A model generated the notes under the pieces. The model was not told the origin of the DNA. It did not search any database and saw only the letters and a list, made by a program, of their open reading frames with translations. Both the position numbers and the translations under genes were made by a program. A DNA stretch of 64,000 bases from JARFPW01 sp035464655 (GTDB taxonomy: Bacteria; Gemmatimonadota; Gemmatimonadetes; Palauibacterales; Palauibacteraceae): NCBI GenBank assembly GCA_035464655.1, contig DATHRZ010000044.1, positions 62,001-126,000 of the forward strand. Reading direction: 5' to 3'. Below, piece by piece: positions 43,900 through 55,292 of the stretch; within the stretch, counting starts at the first letter, position 1; each line of letters starts with the position of its first letter.

Positions 43900-44023
43900 G
43901 GCCGAGCCAGAAGATCAGCAGCAGGACGACGGCGAGCAGGATCACGAGGGTGACGGTGCGGGGTCCTTTGCGCTCTCCCACACCGAGGCGCTTCCGCTCT
44001 TCACGAATCTTTCGCAGAGGCAT
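43889..44023 (-). CDS. Small single-pass membrane protein (44 residues)
   Basis: ATG 44023 opens a 44-residue frame. Its first half is basic (MPLRKIREERKRLGVGERKG) and its second half is one strong transmembrane helix (TVTLVILLAVVLLLIFWLG, 24-42). It sits between the oxidoreductase and lpxB, overlapping the former by 23 bp and the latter by 11 bp. A positive-inside tail plus helix is credible for a real small envelope protein, and such proteins occur at similar places in lpx operons. I know no function for it. Confidence 0.55.
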   Translation of the reverse strand: MPLRKIREERKRLGVGERKGPRTVTLVILLAVVLLLIFWLGRVG

Positions 44024-44984
44024 GATCGGCAGACTCGATTGCAGTTTGAATCCGTAGGGCGATGTCCAGCGCCTCGCGTGCTCCGGCACCCTGGACGATG
44101 TCGCTCGGTTCGCCCCGCAGGGCCGCGACGAAGGCCAGGATCTCGGCCTTGAGCGGCTCGGTTTCGTCACCGACGATCTCATGCCGCTCCACGACATCGG
44201 CCAGGCCGAGCTCGGCCGGGTCGACGGCGTCGGGGGCCGTCGGTTTGCGGCGCAGGAACTCGCCCCTGCCCGCCGCGAGGTCGAGGCTGAAGTACCCCGA
44301 ATCCTGAAACACGCGCAGCTCGCGGGCGGGTCGCGTCGAAGCCCGACTCGCGCTGACATCGGCCACCGCTCCGTTGGCGAACCGGAGTCGTGCGTTCGCC
44401 ATATCCACGGTGTCCGTCATCAACGATACCCCGATCGCCTCCACGTGGGCCACCGCGCTGTCCACCAGGCCCAGCACCAGATCGATGTCGTGAATCATCA
44501 GATCGAGCGCCACCGACACGTCCGTCCCCCGGGGCTGGAAGCGCGCCAGGCGGAGGCAGGTGATGAACCGGGGATCGTCGAGAAGCGGTCGGGCGGCCCG
44601 AATGACCGGGTTGAAGCGCTCCACGTGGCCGACGGCGAGCACGCGCCCCGCGTCGGCGGCCCGGGCCAGCAAATCGTCGGCCTCGGCCAGCGTCGTCGTG
44701 ATCGGCTTCTCGACGAGTACGTGGCAACCGGCGTCGAGGGCCGCGGCCGCCGTCGCGTGGTGGTGCGACGTGGTCACGGCGACGACGGCCGCGTCGACCT
44801 CGGACCACAGGTCGGCGGCGCGCTCGAAAGCGCGGCAGCCGCGCTCCGACGCCACGGCTCGCGCTCGTCCGGCGTCGGCGTCGTGCACCCCGACGAGCTC
44901 GGCCTCGTCCAGCTCGCCGAGGATCCGGGCATGGATGGCGCCGAGCCGGCCCACGCCGGCGACTCCGAGGCGCAGGCGACTCAC
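44001..44984 (-). CDS. Gfo/Idh/MocA family oxidoreductase in the lpxA-lpxB interval
   Basis: A 327-residue NAD(P)-dependent sugar dehydrogenase type protein. The Rossmann loop GVAGVGRLG (7-15) and the family EKP (92-94, HVLVEKPITTT) are clear, and HDIDLVLGL carries a conserved histidine. It starts at GTG 44984, 7 bp after lpxA. In Acidithiobacillus and Leptospira a related enzyme, GnnA, oxidises UDP-GlcNAc C3 on the way to 3-amino lipid A, but its aminotransferase partner GnnB is not here. The role is therefore open. Confidence 0.82.
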   Translation of the reverse strand: MSRLRLGVAGVGRLGAIHARILGELDEAELVGVHDADAGRARAVASERGCRAFERAADLWSEVDAAVVAVTTSHHHATAAAALDAGCHVLVEKPITTTLAEADDLLARAADAGRVLAVGHVERFNPVIRAARPLLDDPRFITCLRLARFQPRGTDVSVALDLMIHDIDLVLGLVDSAVAHVEAIGVSLMTDTVDMANARLRFANGAVADVSASRASTRPARELRVFQDSGYFSLDLAAGRGEFLRRKPTAPDAVDPAELGLADVVERHEIVGDETEPLKAEILAFVAALRGEPSDIVQGAGAREALDIALRIQTAIESADHASAKDS

Positions 44985-44991
44985 CGGCGAC

Positions 44992-45783
44992 TCACGAAAC
45001 GATGCCGCGCTCCGACGTCCGCACGAACTCGAGAAGCGTCCGGATTTCGGGCCCCGCATCGGTCCAGCCCTCGATCTCGTCGATGGCGTCGCCGAGATTG
45101 TTGCTCGACTTGTACATCGTGCGATACGCGCGCCGCAGGCTCCGCAGGGCCTCGGTGCTGAAGCCGCGCCGCCGCAGGCCGACGAGGTTGATGCCGTGCG
45201 CGACGCACGGGTGCCCGTCGACCAAAAAGTACGGCGGAACGTCCTGCGTGGCCTTCGAGCAGGCTCCGATGAACGCGTAGTCGCCGATCCGGACGAACTG
45301 GTGGATGCCGGTTACGCCGCCGATCGTCGCGTAGGCGCCGATTCTGACGTGGCCGCCCAGGTGCGTGCTGTTCGCGAGGATCGCGTGGTCGCCCACCTGG
45401 CAGTCGTGTGCGACGTGGACGTACGCCATGAGGAGGCAGTCGGATCCCACGCGAGTCAGCCCGCCCTCCCCCGTTCCCCGGTTCAGCGTGCAATACTCAC
45501 GCACGGTGGTTCGTGCCCCAACCTCGAGGCGCGACGGCTCGCCGTCGTACTTCAGGTCTTGCGGATCGCTGCCGAGGACGGCGCCGTGATGGATCACGCA
45601 GTCCTCTCCTACGGTGGTGTCGCGTTCGATCAGGGCGTGCGACCCGACGCGTACCCGCTCCCCCAACTCGACGCCGGGGCCGACGAGCGCATAGGCCCCC
45701 ACGGTCGCCGTGCCGGCGACCCGTGCGTCCGGATCGACGAGCGCGGTCGGGTGAATCCGTGCCGCGTCGCTCACGGCCCTCAT
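44992..45783 (-). CDS. lpxA: UDP-N-acetylglucosamine O-acyltransferase LpxA
   Basis: A 263-residue left-handed beta-helix trimer enzyme that starts lipid A synthesis by acylating UDP-GlcNAc (or UDP-GlcNAc3N) from acyl-ACP. The catalytic His126 lies in HVAHDC, one residue from the E. coli position (125). Hexapeptide repeats cover residues about 10-185, and the helical C-terminus has FSTEALRSLRRAYRTMYKSS. It overlaps the lpxC-fabZ stop (ATGA) and precedes the Gfo/Idh/MocA gene. Confidence 0.96.
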   Translation of the reverse strand: MRAVSDAARIHPTALVDPDARVAGTATVGAYALVGPGVELGERVRVGSHALIERDTTVGEDCVIHHGAVLGSDPQDLKYDGEPSRLEVGARTTVREYCTLNRGTGEGGLTRVGSDCLLMAYVHVAHDCQVGDHAILANSTHLGGHVRIGAYATIGGVTGIHQFVRIGDYAFIGACSKATQDVPPYFLVDGHPCVAHGINLVGLRRRGFSTEALRSLRRAYRTMYKSSNNLGDAIDEIEGWTDAGPEIRTLLEFVRTSERGIVS

Positions 45784-47090
45784 CGGTCCACCAGCTGAGC
45801 CATCATCGAGCCTTCGGCGACGACGTTCCCGTCGACCCGACTCACGCCGCGCATGCGAAACACGTTCTTGCGGAACTGCACGAGCTCGACTTCGAGCTCG
45901 AGGGTGTCGCCCGGTCGCACCGGCCGGCGGAAGCGGACATCGTCGAGCGCCATGAAATAGACGACCTTCGAGGACGGCTTCTCGAGCCGGTTCATCAGCA
46001 GGAGCCCTCCCGCCTGGGCCATCCCCTCGACGATGAGAACGCCGGGCATGATCGCGTGACCCGGAAAGTGTCCCTCGAAGAACGGTTCGTTGATCGTGAC
46101 GTTCTTGAGGGCGACGATGCGCCGTTCCGCCTCGAACTCCATGACCCGATCGACGAGGAGGAACGGGTAGCGATGCGGGAGGTACTCCATGATCCGGTCG
46201 ATCTCGAGTACCGGGCCGCCCCCGGGCGCCTGGCCACGCAAGCGCTGCAGGCGGCGCGCGACGGCCACGTTGCCACGGTGACTCGGACGCTCGGAGAACA
46301 CGTGGCCCTTGAGCCGCACACCCATGAGGGCGAGATCGCCCACGATGTCGACCATCTTGTGCCGGACGAACTCGTCGGGGAACCGTAGATCGAGGTCGGC
46401 GGCCACCGTTTCGTCGCCCAGTATGATCGTATTGTCGGGACCCGATCCCCGCGCCAGGCCGCGAGCCCGCAAGGGTTCTGTCCAACTCTCGAGCCCGAAC
46501 GTTCGAGCCGGGGCGAGTCGCTCGCAGAACCGGCGGCTCGTGATCTCCTCGGTCGCGTACTGCTCACCGATCGCCGGATGATCGAACTCGATCCGGGCGC
46601 TGACTCGAAAGCCGTCGTGCGGCATCACCACGTAGCGTGAGTCTCCCTCTGTCACGGTGATCGGTTCGCCGACCGTGACGCTCGTGGCGAGGGCATCCTG
46701 GGATTCGATGCCGGCCGCCTGGATCGCTTCACACCAGCCGGAGGCGCTACCGTCGAGGGCGGGCGGTTCGCTGCCGTCGAGCCGTATCTCGAGGTTGTCG
46801 AGTCGGTGGGCGGCAAGCGCCGCCAGAAGGTGCTCGACGGTGCGCACCGCTCGCTCCCCCTCGCCGATGACGGTTTCCCATTCGACACCCGACACGAGCG
46901 AGGCGTCGGCCCCGATCGTGGGTGCGCCGGCGAGGTCGACGCGTCGGAAGACGATTCCCGTATCGACGGGCGCCGGAAGCACCTCGGCCGAGGCGGGCGC
47001 GCCGCTGTGAAGGCCACGACCCTCGACGGAGAAACTCGACCTCAGCGTCTGCTGGCAGTCGGAAGCTGGTGTGGCGCCGTCTGTGGTCAA
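45780..47090 (-). CDS. lpxC/fabZ: Bifunctional UDP-3-O-acyl-GlcNAc deacetylase / 3-hydroxyacyl-ACP dehydratase (LpxC-FabZ fusion)
   Basis: A 436-residue fusion. The LpxC half (about 12-285) holds the zinc ligands His87 (VEHLLAAL), His244 and Asp248 (RHKMVDIVGD), and a further histidine at 271. The FabZ half (about 292-436) has HRYPFLLVDRV and the active-site His341 and Glu355 in FFEGHFPGHAIMPGVLIVEG. The fusion occurs in Bacteroidota and relatives. The start is a TTG at 47090 in a TTGA overlap with the lpxD stop; an ATG at 47189 lies 100 bp inside lpxD. Confidence 0.94.
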   Translation of the reverse strand: MTTDGATPASDCQQTLRSSFSVEGRGLHSGAPASAEVLPAPVDTGIVFRRVDLAGAPTIGADASLVSGVEWETVIGEGERAVRTVEHLLAALAAHRLDNLEIRLDGSEPPALDGSASGWCEAIQAAGIESQDALATSVTVGEPITVTEGDSRYVVMPHDGFRVSARIEFDHPAIGEQYATEEITSRRFCERLAPARTFGLESWTEPLRARGLARGSGPDNTIILGDETVAADLDLRFPDEFVRHKMVDIVGDLALMGVRLKGHVFSERPSHRGNVAVARRLQRLRGQAPGGGPVLEIDRIMEYLPHRYPFLLVDRVMEFEAERRIVALKNVTINEPFFEGHFPGHAIMPGVLIVEGMAQAGGLLLMNRLEKPSSKVVYFMALDDVRFRRPVRPGDTLELEVELVQFRKNVFRMRGVSRVDGNVVAEGSMMAQLVDR

Positions 47091-48121
47091 GTCGCGTCTC
47101 CGTCGGAGTTCTCGGCCGCCCGCTCCAGCGCGCCGAGGCGTCGGAGGAGTTCGGGAAGCTTGTAGAACGCCGACGAAGCACGCAACCACTCGCGGTGAGG
47201 ACGCGCTGGGCTGCCGCTCCAGGTCTCGCCCTCCGGGATGTTGGACATGACCCCGGACTGCGCCCCGAGCGAGGCGCCGTCACCGATCTCCAGGTGTCCG
47301 GCGATGCCGACCTGTCCGCCGAGGCGCGCTCCGTCGCCGACCACGGTGCTGCCCGCGATGCCGACCTGCGCGACCACGAAGCAGTTGCTTCCGATACGGC
47401 AGTTGTGACCGATATGCACCAGGTTGTCGATCTTCGTCCCTCGACCGATCACCGTGTCGCCCAGGGATCCGCGGTCGATCGTGCTGTTACAACCCACCTC
47501 GACGTCGTCTTCCAGGAGGCAACGACCCACCTGCCGGATCTTCACGGGTCCCTCGGGGCCTGTCGTATAGCCGAATCCATCGGACGAGATCCGGGCCCCC
47601 GCATGGAGGCGCACCCGATCACCCAGCACGGCGCCCTCGAACACCGAGGAACCCGGATCGGCGCGCACCCCCGCCCCGAGCGTCACGCCTCGTCCGACGA
47701 ACACGTGCGCCCCGAGCGAGCTTCCGGGCCCGATCGTGGCCTCGTCTTCGATCACCGCGTAGGGCCCGACGCTCGTGCCTTCGCCCAGGCGCACGCCGCG
47801 ACCGACGACCGCGGTCGGGTGGACGCCGGGTGCCGGCGTGCCGACAGGATGGAACACCTCGAGCAGTCGCGAGAAGGCGAGCTCGGGACTGGCCACGCGG
47901 ATCAGGGTGGCGGCTTTCGGCTCCACCTCGAGGTCGGGCGGAACGAGGATCGCGCCGGCCCGGCTCTCGGCCACGAAGCGCGTGTACCGTGACCCGACCA
48001 CGTAGGTGAGGTCCTCGGGACCGGCGGACTTCACGGAAGCGAGCCCCGCGACGCGGCGAAGCGGGTCGCCTTCGATCCGCCCGTCCACCCGCTCGGCGAG
48101 CTCCTGGACGCTGAATTCCAT
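47087..48121 (-). CDS. lpxD: UDP-3-O-acylglucosamine N-acyltransferase LpxD
   Basis: A 344-residue enzyme that adds the N-linked hydroxyacyl chain to the lipid A precursor. The N-terminal uridine-binding domain (1-95) precedes a hexapeptide beta-helix (about 100-310) and a C-terminal helix. The catalytic His239 (HIGHNCRIG) matches the E. coli residue number. The phosphopantetheine channel segment DGFGYTTGPEG is also typical. It is 56 bp after skp and coupled to lpxC-fabZ by a TTGA overlap. Confidence 0.96.
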   Translation of the reverse strand: MEFSVQELAERVDGRIEGDPLRRVAGLASVKSAGPEDLTYVVGSRYTRFVAESRAGAILVPPDLEVEPKAATLIRVASPELAFSRLLEVFHPVGTPAPGVHPTAVVGRGVRLGEGTSVGPYAVIEDEATIGPGSSLGAHVFVGRGVTLGAGVRADPGSSVFEGAVLGDRVRLHAGARISSDGFGYTTGPEGPVKIRQVGRCLLEDDVEVGCNSTIDRGSLGDTVIGRGTKIDNLVHIGHNCRIGSNCFVVAQVGIAGSTVVGDGARLGGQVGIAGHLEIGDGASLGAQSGVMSNIPEGETWSGSPARPHREWLRASSAFYKLPELLRRLGALERAAENSDGDAT

Positions 48122-48177
48122 GGGGGCTCCGGCTTCGAACCCGAGTTCGCCGCCGCTGCGGCGAGCCCGGAGGCTTT

Positions 48178-48738
48178 CTACGGCTCCGAGGACGCGGTGT
48201 CGGCCGCACCGCCGCCGACGCGCGCTCTCACGAGTTCGGTGATGTCCAGCGCGGGATCGGCGGCAACCACTCCCTCCGTGGAGATGTCGAACACCATCGA
48301 GTAGTTCCGCTCGGCGCGCACCGCCTCGATCGCGTTTCCGACTTCCTCGAGAATCGGGCGCAGCAACTCCTGCTGACGCTCGTTCAGCTCGTTCTCCATT
48401 TCGAGCTGGCGATTCCGAAGGGCCTGCTGTCGAGTGCGGATCTCCCGCTGCTTCTCTTCGCGCATCTGGGGGCTGAACACGCTCTCCTGCTCCTGATACT
48501 CCTGGAGCAGCGAGTCGACGGCAGCCGCTTGCTCCTGCAACTCCAGCCGACGGTCTTCGATCTCCTGATCGAACGTCCGCGTCATCTCGGCGAACTCGGG
48601 TCGCGACTGAATGATGTTCGCCGAGTTCAGGTAGACGAAGTTCGTGCCCTCGGGTGGAGCTTCCTGGGCAGCCGCCGGAACGACGGCCAACAAAGACAGG
48701 GCTGTGACGGCCACGCTGATGAATCGAGACTGCGACAT
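48178..48738 (-). CDS. skp: OmpH/Skp-family periplasmic chaperone
   Basis: A 186-residue protein with a signal peptide (MSQSRFISVAVTALSLLAVV, cleaved near AAAQ), a short first beta-strand (TNFVYLNSANIIQSRPEF) and a long charged coiled coil (about 55-125) that forms the arms of the trimeric chaperone. It ferries outer-membrane proteins to BamA. ATG 48738 has AGGAG 9 nt upstream; an ATG at 48759 lacks a ribosome site. The bamA-skp-lpxD order is widely conserved. Confidence 0.9.
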   Translation of the reverse strand: MSQSRFISVAVTALSLLAVVPAAAQEAPPEGTNFVYLNSANIIQSRPEFAEMTRTFDQEIEDRRLELQEQAAAVDSLLQEYQEQESVFSPQMREEKQREIRTRQQALRNRQLEMENELNERQQELLRPILEEVGNAIEAVRAERNYSMVFDISTEGVVAADPALDITELVRARVGGGAADTASSEP

Positions 48739-48777
48739 CTTATGAAACTCCTGTGTCATGTTCCGAAAGCACGCTGC

Positions 48778-51209
48778 TCAGAATACCCGACCAAAGCGGA
48801 AGTGCAACTGCCAACCCGGATCCGGCCGCCCGAGAACGTCGCGGCGGTCGAACCCGTACGCGTAGTCGACCCCGATCGGCCCGAAAGGCGTCACGAGGCT
48901 GACTCCTAACCCGGCTCCCACCAGAAGATCCGTGGGATTGAACTGGCCGGCGGTGCGCCAGACGTTGCCGCCGTCGATGAACGAGCTGGCGAAAATGTTG
49001 TCGGTCAGCTTGACGCCGAACTGAGCCGTCGTCGTGAAGAACGACTCCCCGACCCGCTGCAGCGAGCCGACCCCCTGAACGTTCCGCGGAATGTGGCCGT
49101 CAGGCGTCACGGTGGCCTCCTCGTAGCCACGGATCTGCTGCCCCACCTGGGTGCCTCCACCGAAGAAGCGCTCGATGAAGAACGGGTTGTCGCCCATGAC
49201 CATCCCGGCACGGAACGAAAGGCCCATGACGAGCTCGATCGGAACCCTGCCCGGACCGCCTCCGATCTGTCCGACGGGCGCGAACCATTCGCTCGAGAAG
49301 TCGTACTTGCCGTAGTCTCCGTCGCCCCCGAGGAACCCGCCGGTGAAGCGGACGGACACGGAATTTCGACTGCCGGACACCGGAAACAGGCCTCCCGAAC
49401 GCGTGTCGCGCACGAGACGGAAACTCAGGGTGCTGCGCGTTCCCTGCGTGAGGGTGGTCTCCTGGCCAGGGGTGATGCCGAACGACTCGAGATCGCTGAT
49501 CTCGTCGTTGAACAGCGAGTACCCGACGAAGAACCGCGTCGAGCGCAGGTCGAAGATCGGAAAGCCGACCTCCGTGAAACCGCCGGTCTGCCGGCGGTCC
49601 CCCAGATTGAACGTCTGAAACCGATCGCGCGAGCTCTGAAGGCCGACCGCGAGGCTCGTGCGATTGGCGAAGAACTCGGGGTCGGTGTAGCTGGCCTCGA
49701 TGTCCTGCGAGTTGCGACCGAACAGCCAGCGGAAGTGACCGACTTTCGCCTGCCCGAACAGGTTCGGCTGATCGTAGCCGATGAAGCCGGCGAGTCCCGT
49801 GGCGCCGGCGGCGCTGAGGCCGAAGTTGATGTTGCCGGTCTGCTTCTCCCTCACCCGGAACACGAGGTCGATGTCTCCGTCGTCGCGCGGATTGATCTCG
49901 ATCGCCTGGTCGGGCGGGAGACTCTCGAAGAAGCCGAGCGACTGGATGTTCCGGATGCTCGAGATCAGGAGCTGCTGGGAATAGATGTCGCCCGGCAGTG
50001 TAAGCAGGACCTTGCGGATCACCTTGTCGTGCGTGAAGTCGTTGCCCACGATCTGCACCGTGCGCATGTGCGACGGCTGGCGCTCGATGATCAGCCACAG
50101 CAGCTCGACGGTCGGATAGGCGTAGACGCTGTCCGGCGGATGCCGCTCGATCCGGGGCTCGACGAACGCCTGAAGGTATCCGGCGTCGCGGTACAGGTCA
50201 CTGACGTCACCGGTCGCCGCCTCGAAGGCGGAACGGTCGAAGACCGGCGGTTCGTCGATCGGTTCGCCGAACTCGTCGAAGAGGCCTCCGCGAGCCGGCG
50301 GAAAGTAGGCGTTGAGCTGCGACGTCGGAAACCGCCGGTTCTGTTCGATCCGGAAGGAGCGGATCCGGTACTGTTCGCCTTCCTCGACGCGAATCTCGAT
50401 GCGGCCCTTCCCCGTGGTCGTGTCGATCACCACGGAGTCGCCGAGCACCTCGGAGTCGATGTAGCCCCGGCTGCCGTACGTGGCCGGGATGCGCTCGGCG
50501 AGATCGCGTCGGTATTCGTCCTGGTGCAGCTCGCCGGGGCGGAACCAGAAGAACCCCTCTTCCGACGTCCGCATCGCGCCGCGCAACTCGTCATCCGACA
50601 CGGCTTCGTTGCCGACGAACTCGACCCGTGCGAGCGCGAGCCGCGGTCCCTCGTCGACCTCGAACACGAAGTCGTACTGGTTGATCCCGGACGGGTCGGG
50701 CGCCATCGCCGTATCGATCTCGGCGCGCGGGAACCCGACGTCGGCGAGCATTTCGCGAATCAACACGCGGGCGCGCGCGATCTTCGACGGATCGATCGCG
50801 GCGCCAGCGACGAGGTCGGCGGAATCGCGCACCGTCGATCCGCTGACATGCTCGAGACCCTCGAACCGGTAGGCTCCGATCAGCGGACGCTCTTCCAGTT
50901 CGATGTAGAAGATCGCCGGATCGGCGGGCGTAACGCTGATCCGCACGTCGGAGAACTCTCCGGTCGCGAACAGGCGCTGAATCGCTTCCTGGACGTCGGG
51001 TCCGTTGACGAGCTGGCCGACGCGCAGGCGCGCGATGCGCACCACGCTCTCGGGCGAGTAGCGGTCGACGCCCCGGACGACGACGCTGTCGACCTCGACC
51101 TGGTAGATCGGCTGTTCCTGGGCAGGTACGTCCTGGGCCTTCAAGGCCGACACCCCCGCCAGAGCGAAGGTGGCGAGGGCGAGGGCGCCGCGCGCGTGGT
51201 TCGTAATCG

Positions 51210-51213
<4 letters not shown>
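48778..51213 (-). CDS. bamA: Outer-membrane protein assembly factor BamA
   Basis: An 811-residue Omp85 protein. The signal peptide (from GTG 51213, ending SALKAQ) is followed by five POTRA domains (about 35-430) and a 16-strand barrel with the conserved FRLVRDTRSGGLFPVSGSRN and GPGRVPIELVMG segments. It ends in a C-terminal Phe in FRFGRVF, the outer-membrane sorting signal. The length is almost that of E. coli BamA (810). The start overlaps the clpC stop (GTGA), coupling outer-membrane assembly to a protease chaperone gene. Confidence 0.95.
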
Positions 51214-53681
<2,468 letters not shown>

Positions 53682-53712
53682 CCAGTCCTCGTGGCGACCC
53701 CGGGCCGCCGGG

Positions 53713-54786
53713 TTACGATTCGTCGGATTGAAGGCGGGTTCTGACGTAGGCTGCGCGGGCGGCGTCCCCCTCGACTTCGCCCAGCGCTCCGCCCGCCGCT
53801 TCCTCGAGATGTGCAGTCTGTCCGAAGACCAGAATCTCGTTGAGCGTCTCTACCCTCGGCGATCGGAGAAGTTTCAGCGAAATCCCCAATCGCAGGGCCG
53901 ACAGCAGGTTCATCATCTCCTCGGCGCCGAGGCTCCGGGCGTGGCGCAGGATGCCGTATGCCCGCCACACCTTGTCCTCGAGGATACCGGGCGCTTCGCG
54001 GAGCATCCGGCTGCGCGCGCTGCGTTCGTAGTCGACGACCTTGCCGACCACCCGCGTCAGGTGACCGACCAGCTCTTCCTCCTCCTTGCCGAGCGTCGTC
54101 TGGTTCGACACCTGAAACAGGTTGCCCACGACCTCGGAACCTTCGCCGTACAGCCCGCGGTACGTCAGGCCGACCTGTCCGATCCCCTCCAGAACTTTGC
54201 GGATCTCCTTGGTCAGCACCAGACCCGGGAGGTGGACGAGCACCGAAGCCCGGAGGCCGGTGCCGACGTTCGTGGGGCACGCGGTCAGGAAACCGTACTC
54301 GTGATGGAAGGCGTACGGCAGCAGTTCGCCCAGCCTTTCGTCCAGTCGGTCCACGGTCCGCCATGTCTCCTCGAGCTCGAAGCCTCCCGTCAGGGCTTGC
54401 AGCCGAATGTGGTCTTCCTCGTTGATCATCAGACCGGCCGTCTCGTCCACCCACAGCGCCAGACCGGCGTGCGAGGGCGGCTCGTTCTCGCCCACCAGCT
54501 CGCGGCTGACCACGTGACGCTCGACCAGGAGATCGCGCTCGCGTACGTCGAGGTCACCCATCTCCCACAACTCGACGTCGGCCGATCCGGCGATCTCGCC
54601 CAGTGCCGCTCGCACGCTTTCGAGCACTCGCGCCCGGTCCTCCGCCGACGCCCGGCCGGGAAACGGGTAGCCCTGGAGGTTCCGGGCCAGGCGCACGCGA
54701 CTCGAGACGACGATGTCGCCGGCCTCGCCCCCGACGGCCGCCCAGTTCAGGCCGCGCGACTCGATGTCGCCACCCGGGCGAATCAC
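53713..54786 (-). CDS. mcsB: Protein arginine kinase McsB
   Basis: A 357-residue guanidino kinase-fold enzyme that phosphorylates arginines to mark proteins for ClpCP. Family motifs are SSRVRLARNL (28-37), INEEDHIRLQ (121-130) with the catalytic acidic residue, and CPTNVGTGLRAS (170-181). The C-terminal GDAARAA (340-346) resembles the RDXXRA phosphoarginine-sensing motif with its first Arg missing. B. subtilis McsB has 363 residues. The start is GTG 54786 in a GTGA overlap with mcsA; clpC follows after 31 bp. Confidence 0.93.
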   Translation of the reverse strand: MIRPGGDIESRGLNWAAVGGEAGDIVVSSRVRLARNLQGYPFPGRASAEDRARVLESVRAALGEIAGSADVELWEMGDLDVRERDLLVERHVVSRELVGENEPPSHAGLALWVDETAGLMINEEDHIRLQALTGGFELEETWRTVDRLDERLGELLPYAFHHEYGFLTACPTNVGTGLRASVLVHLPGLVLTKEIRKVLEGIGQVGLTYRGLYGEGSEVVGNLFQVSNQTTLGKEEEELVGHLTRVVGKVVDYERSARSRMLREAPGILEDKVWRAYGILRHARSLGAEEMMNLLSALRLGISLKLLRSPRVETLNEILVFGQTAHLEEAAGGALGEVEGDAARAAYVRTRLQSDES

Positions 54787-55277
54787 TCGGCGCCCTCCAT
54801 TTCGTGGATCCGGTCGCGCAGCTCGGCGGCGAGCTCGAAGTCTTCCGTGTTGACGGCTCGCTGAAGTCGGCGCCGCATGGCGGACAGGCGCGCGATGCGA
54901 TCGCCTGCCTCGGATCCGGCGCTCATGTAGAGCTTGCCGACGTGCTGTGGCGATCCGTGCAGGCGGCGGAGCAGGCTGCGGAGCTGAGGTTCGAAGTGCG
55001 CGTAGCACTGCGGGCAGCCGAGCCGGCCGGTGCGGCGGAAGTCCTGCTCGGTGATCCCGCAGTAGGGACACGGTTCGCTCGAGTCTTCACCGCCGGCCGT
55101 CGCCTCGGGCCCGAGTTGCGCCAGGAAGTCGGCGAGCGGCGCCGGCGCCGACGAGCCGGCCGACAGCCCCCGCGCGGAGGCGCAGGCCGAGCACAGGTCG
55201 AGCGTCCGCATCGCGCCATCGATGATGGCGGTCAACTGAAGCTCGGCTTCCCTTTCCCGGCAGTCCTCGCACAGCAT
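54783..55277 (-). CDS. mcsA: McsA-like activator of arginine kinase (zinc-finger UVR-domain protein)
   Basis: A 164-residue protein. There are two zinc-finger-like parts: CEDCRERE plus CSACASARG (about 3-36), and CPYCG plus CPQCYAHF (about 70-93). A C-terminal UVR domain follows (NTEDFELAAELRDRIHEM, about 142-159). This is the McsA layout, which activates McsB in B. subtilis. It overlaps mcsB by 4 bp. No ctsR repressor gene precedes it; lolD does. Confidence 0.9.
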   Translation of the reverse strand: MLCEDCREREAELQLTAIIDGAMRTLDLCSACASARGLSAGSSAPAPLADFLAQLGPEATAGGEDSSEPCPYCGITEQDFRRTGRLGCPQCYAHFEPQLRSLLRRLHGSPQHVGKLYMSAGSEAGDRIARLSAMRRRLQRAVNTEDFELAAELRDRIHEMEGAE

Positions 55278-55292
55278 GTCTTTGTGGTCCGA

